Notes under the pieces: generated by a model
The model's input: only the letters and a program-made list of their open reading frames with translations
Told to the model about the DNA's origin: nothing
The model's database searches: none
Part shown: positions 49,001 to 55,000 of the stretch, piece after piece
How the letters are laid out: every line of letters starts with the position of its first letter
Position numbering within the stretch: position 1 is the first letter of the stretch
Translations under genes and position numbers: made by a program
Assembly: GCA_022828595.1 (NCBI GenBank)
Contig: JAKGHH010000002.1
Coordinates: forward strand, 73,814,383 to 73,878,382
Source: Nelumbo lutea
Lineage: Eukaryota > Streptophyta > Magnoliopsida > Proteales > Nelumbonaceae
DNA length: 64,000 nucleotides
Direction of reading: 5' to 3'

Positions 49001-52000
49001 CTAGATAGTTGTTGGACTGACATTTGCTCTTGGAGAAGCTTAGGCATTAGCCTATTGATTGAATAACATTCATCAAATCGTGCCTAGATGATTTCTTTAC
49101 AAAAACAAAAAAAAAAAAAAAAACAAAAAAAAAGGCTTGGAAGACCAGAATCCGTAAGGGGGCGCCAAGACCAGGGACTAATGAAAAGAAGATGATTACA
49201 ATCACTTGGGTGTTGAGGAAACACCAAGGGAAAAAAAAAAGTCAAAGAAAGCCTTCAGAATGGAAGAGCTTTGACCAATTAAAACCCTCACATGAATTTT
49301 GATACATACTACCTGATTGGTTACCACTTTTATGGTACCAGTTGATTGGTAATGAGTTTTTCCGGTATCAGTCAAACCCTGGTTTTGCAATTCATCAAGT
49401 ACATCCCAAAAATTATCCCCTAGATCTGAACAGCAAACTTGAGCAAATTCAGGTAATATAAATACCCAATCTGCAACAGACTTTCCATAGGCAGCCTCAA
49501 ACATTCTCTTCCTTTCTTTCCAAATGGTCCAACATACAGCAAACAGTTTACAGCGCTGCACCACCATAGCTTTCTTACTCCCTCTAAGTAATGGCCACTA
49601 ACAAAAAATTTCATTCGGGGACCTTGGTTGAAAAACTTGCATTCCAAGAAGTGCTGAGTAAAACTTCCAGCAATTCTACAAGAGAAGAACCACTGAAGAA
49701 CTGTGTCCTCATTTTCTTTGCACATCAGTCGCACATTTGCCAGGCTGAAACTTCTGATTTTAAGGTGAGCCCTTAATAAAGCTGAATAAAAGGACTTCAC
49801 AGTGAACCTCCCATTCCTGCACTCCTTCAATCACAACTCGTCCCTTGAAGAACTTGACACCTTCAAGTTTCCCAGCACGTCCAACAGCCCAACACACTCC
49901 TCCACCTCCCTATCCAAAAGAGGCCTTCTAAATTTAGGATTACAGATCAGCTTATCCCCACTCATCTCATAGCATTGGCTGATAGCAATGTCATGATCAG
50001 CCAACCAAAATAATCCTGGACATAACTCACCTAACTTTCCCACTCCACTCCAATCATCTTTCCAAAATTCTATCCTAGCACCATTCCCTACCAAGAATCT
50101 AGTAAGAGTCATAAACTCTTGGTTGAACTTGATAATTCCTTTCCACACACTCACCCCAAAGGAAGTAGACACCACCCTTGATTCCCACCCAAATCTAACC
50201 ACTCCATACTTTCTAACCACCACTCTTCTCTAATAGGAATCCCTCTCCTTCTCTAAACCAAATCTCCGTAGCCATTTACCAAGCAATGCCTTGTTGAATG
50301 TCCTCAATCTTCTAATCCCCGAAAGCCATTCTTCTTTGGTCTGCAACTTTGTCCCAACTGACTAGGTGAAACTTCTTTGAACTCCCCAATCCTTCCCAAA
50401 GAAAGTGTCTCTGAATTTTCCAACCTTCTTTGCCACTTATGCTGGAATCTTTAGTAGAGAAATATAGAAAGTTGCTAACAGGGAGAACCAGTAGAGGAGC
50501 TAATAGGAAACTTCACTGTATCCCTAAAATTCAGAATGGTAGAAGATGGATTTACTTGGGTGCTAACAAATGTGTATGGTCCAAATAATCACAGAGAGAG
50601 GAATGAGTTTTGGGAGGAGCTTCATGGGATTCAAGGTTTGTGGGAAGGTCCTTGGTGTTTGGGGGGTGATTTTAATGCAATAAGATTCATAAATGAGTCA
50701 AATAATCTTAGGCAGGCCATTACAACTAGTATGAGGAAATTCAATGACTTAATAAATTCCTATGAGTTATGGGAGCTTCCTCTACTACAGGTTACCTACA
50801 CTTGGTCCAACTTCCAAGAAAACCCAATCTGCTCAAAGCTTGACAGATTCCTATTTAATGAGGGTTGGGAGAGCCACTGGAGAGGTTTGGTGGCTATTGC
50901 CCTACTTAGGATAACCTCTGATCACTACCCTATAGAAGTAGGACAAGAACCTCTTGGTAATGGACCTAGACCATTCAGGTTTGAAAATATGTGGCTGACA
51001 CACCCGGACTTCTTGCCTAAGGTTAAGGAATGGTGGAGTGAAGAGTTGAGAGAAGTGAAATGGGATGGGGTTAGATTCCACAAAAAATTAAAAAGGTTGA
51101 GAGGCAAAATAAAAGAATGGAATAAGGTTCAATTTGGAAGAGTGGAGGAGGTAAAAGCTAGATTATTGGTTCAGATTGAGGAGTTAGATGCAAAAGAATC
51201 CCAAGGGATGATGGATGAGCAAGACAGATAAATGATGAGGAAACTGAAAAAGGAGTTAGAGAAGACTTTGTTCAGGGAGGAGATCTCTTGGAGACAAAAA
51301 TCCAGACATAAGTGGATCAAGGAAGGGGATGGGAATACCAAAATTTTTCATGATGTGGCTAATGGGAGAAGGAGGAAAAATTTGATACTAAAGCTTGAGG
51401 TTGATGGTGTGGAGATAACCACTCAAGAGGAGATTGCCAGTAGGATTGTGGATCACTTCAAATCCATCTTTCAAAGACCCTTAGAGAATCGGTTAATAGT
51501 AGGAGAGGAGAATTGGCCAACTTTGAACCAAACAGATAAGGGATGGCTGGAAAGAATGATTGAGGAAGAGGAAATTAAACATGCTATTTTTTTTATGGAT
51601 AGGGCTAAGGCACCGGGTCCGGACAGATTTACAATGGCATTTTATCAGGACTGTTGGGACATAGTCAAAGAAGACTTAATTGGAGTATTTAAAGAATTTG
51701 AGGATAAAAATTTTGTGAGTCCTGGAATCAATGCCACCATTATAGCATTAATTCCCAAAAAATATGATGCCATACACCCCAAAGATTTTCGGCCAATTAG
51801 CCTGGTGACAAGCATCTATAAGATTCTGGCAAAAGTGCTCTCTAGGAGGATCAAAGTAGTTCTCCCCTCTCTCGTTAGCCAAGCACAAGGAGTCTTTATA
51901 CAGGATAGACAAATTACAGATCAGATCCTTATTGCAAACGAGAGTGTGGAAGAGATAAGGAGATCGGGCAGGAAAGGATTTGTTTGCAAACTGGACTTGG

Positions 52001-55000
52001 AGAAAGCCTATGACTTAGTGGATTAAAATTTCCTACTGGAGATGTCGAGAAGACGTGGATTTGGGAATAAATGGTGTAATTGGATAAGAGGATGCTTAAA
52101 CTCCTGTCGTTATTCAGTGTTGGTGAATGGGGTCGTTAAGAACTTTTTTCCAGCCAATAGAGGCTTAAGACAAGGGGATCCAATCTCCCCTTTCCTCTTT
52201 ACACTTGTTGCTGATGTCTTTAGTAGGATTATCTCCAAAGCAGATGAGGAGGGCCAAATAAAGGGATGGAGAATAGGGAGCAGAGGCATTCCAGTAACTC
52301 ACCATCAATTTGCTGATGATATTGTTATTTTCTGTGAAAGGAATGAGTTGAGCAAAGAGGAGAACCTTAAGATTTTAATAAGTACTTTTGAGAGGGTTTC
52401 CAACTTGTAGGTAAATTTTGATAAAAGTTGTTTGGCTGGAATAAACTTGGAGAATAGGAAGATTGAATCCATTGCAGAATGCTTAGGTTGCAATATTTCT
52501 TCTTGGCCTTTGACATACTTAGGGCTACCCTTAGGAGCCAACCCTAAAGAAAGTAGTTTCTGGGCCCCTATTGTGGAGAAATTCGATAAGTGCTTGGCGG
52601 CTTGGAAAAAGAATTACATTTCAATAGGGGGTAGGCTGACTTTAATTAAGGCTACACTTGCCAACCTTCCAACCTACTTCCTTTCTGTGTTCAAGATTCC
52701 TCCAAGGGAGACTAAGAAACTGGAGAAGAGAATGAGGGACTTTCTATGGGAACCAAGAGAGGTGAAAAAGGATCACTTGATCAGATGGGAGATAGTTAAC
52801 AAACCAAAGAAAGAAGGGGGTTTAGGGATAGGGAACATAGTTCTGAAGAATGTAACCCTTCTAGGGAAGTGGCTATGGATATGGCCCCGAGAGAGAGAGA
52901 GAGAGATTATGGCATGAGGTGGTGGCAAGCATTCATGGTTGTGCAGGAAATGGTTGGGATTCCGAGATATCTCACCGAGCTACCCTTACTACACCTTGGA
53001 AGGCTATACATGGTATTCTCCCTCGCTTCCTCAGATTCATCAGGTATGATGCTTATTTTGGTAATGCTATTCTGTTCTGTGAGGATATTTGGGTGGGTAC
53101 TCAACCCCTCAAAGATTGTTTCCCCTCACTCTATTCCACTTCCCTTCACAAACATGAGCCAATTGCAACTTTTCTCCCGAGCCCGTTAAACCCTTTATCT
53201 TTAAATTGGGACTTTGGATTTCGTAGAGGGTTGAGGGATGGTGAGTCGAATTGTATTATTGAGCTAATTCATTTACTAGAATCCATTTGCTTGGACCCCA
53301 CTTCTTCTTATCAAAGGGTTTGGACTCCTCTTCCAAAAGGTACTTTTACTTGCCCTTCTTTTCTAAAATCCCTCAGTTCTAACCCCTTTTTCCCAAGGAT
53401 TCCCTGTCAAGGAAGTCTAGGCGCGACCTATTCCCCCAAAAATTGTCGTATTCTGCTGGGAAGTCTTCTATGGGAAGATCAATACTTTGGAAAAATTACA
53501 AAAAAAGAGACCCTCGCCTTGTCTTTCCCCAAATTGGTGTTCCTTGTGTAAGGCCGAGAATGAGGACTGTGTCAATTTGCTGATCTCTTGTTCCTTTGCT
53601 ACAGCTATAAGGAGGTAGAGCCTTTGTTTATTTGGAGGTAGGTGGTCTTTGCCTTCTGATTTAAGCTTGTTATTCAACCCATTTGCCTTTGTTTGGCACA
53701 CTAGAAGAGGTAAGGTCATGTGGATATGTGTCAGGGCAGCCACTCTATGGACTCTTTGGGAGGAAAGGAATGCAAGAATTTTCTTAGGGAAGGAAAGAGG
53801 GTTAGATGAAATGAAAGATTGTATCCTAACAAGACCAATCCATTGGCTGAAAACTGTGGATATCTTTGATGACTTCTCCTTTGATGATTTGTGGAGAACT
53901 TGGCTAGTAATACCTAACACTTCAACAAAGAATGATAGAATTCTGTCAGAATGGATTCCGCCGTTGGAAGGTGTCATCAAGCTAAACTTTGATGGAAGCA
54001 GCCAAGGCAACCCCGGGCCTTCAGGTATAGGGGGTATCCTGAGAAATAAGGACAACAACATAATTTCCCTATTCTCAAGACCGGTGAGAGTGGGAGATTT
54101 CACAAGGGCAGAAATCCTTGTTGCAGTACAAGGAATTCAGATCGCCAACCAGCTTGGGGTGGAGCATCTCCTAGTTGAAGGGGACTCTCAGGTGGTAACC
54201 AGGTGGCTCCTAAACTTGGATACCACCATTTGGGGCTACAAAGATCTCATCAAAAAAGTAAAGTGGTTAACCAGCAATATGAGAGTTGAGGTAAAATGGG
54301 TTAGTAGGTCTACTAATTCTTTGGCTGATGCTTTAGCCAAACAGGGGGTTTCTAGGGAAGATTTTTTTTGTGCTTCTATGTAAGTTGTTATTAATGTGGA
54401 AATCTGTACTCAACTAGCCCGGAGAGGTTGCAACTCGTACCTTTCCTTGAGGACTTTGTACTATTGTCTATTGCTGTTTTATAAAATAATTTCAATTATC
54501 AAAATATATATATAGAAAGTTGCTAAGCGTGAGAGAACACTTCTAACCAACATTATTCTTCCCCTCAAAGACAGATATTTAGCCTGCATCTGTCAAGATT
54601 TTCTCAACTTTTTCAATGATTGCCCTCCAGATAGCTACTACAGTGGTCTTAGCTCCAACCGGCAAACCCAAATAGTGAACCGAGACCTCACCTACTTGAC
54701 ATTCAAAGGCTACAGCGCATTCCTCCTCCACTTCTCTTCTGACCTCCCCAAGTCCAATTATGGTGCCCTTTGCTAGATTCACTCTCAGGCCCATCAACAA
54801 TTCAAAACTATCCAAAATAACTCTCAAATTCAATAACTGATCCACAGATGCATCCAGAAAAATCAGTGACATCCGCATATTGTAAATGGGAAATGCATGG
54901 GCCATCTGCCCCACTTTAAAGCCTTCAATCAGACCAAACTGCACCCCCTTGCTTAGTAACAAGAGTTTCCATAACTAAAACAAACAACAAGGGAGAAATG

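Larger units (their letters stand above)
50479..54509 (+). mobile_element. Near-intact L1-type LINE, 17-bp target duplication, 5'-truncated
   Basis: ATATAGAAAGTTGCTAA occurs exactly at 50462-50478 and 54510-54526. The 4.03-kb insert carries the C-terminal half of the endonuclease, RT, zf-RVT and RNase H, and ends AAAATATAT without a long A-tail. ORF1 and the endonuclease N-terminus are absent. Only three stops and about three frameshifts break ORF2, making it the youngest-looking LINE in the window. Confidence 0.92.

Noticed and set aside
53468..54103. 211-codon minus frame
   Set aside because: It is antisense to the LINE zf-RVT and RNase H region.
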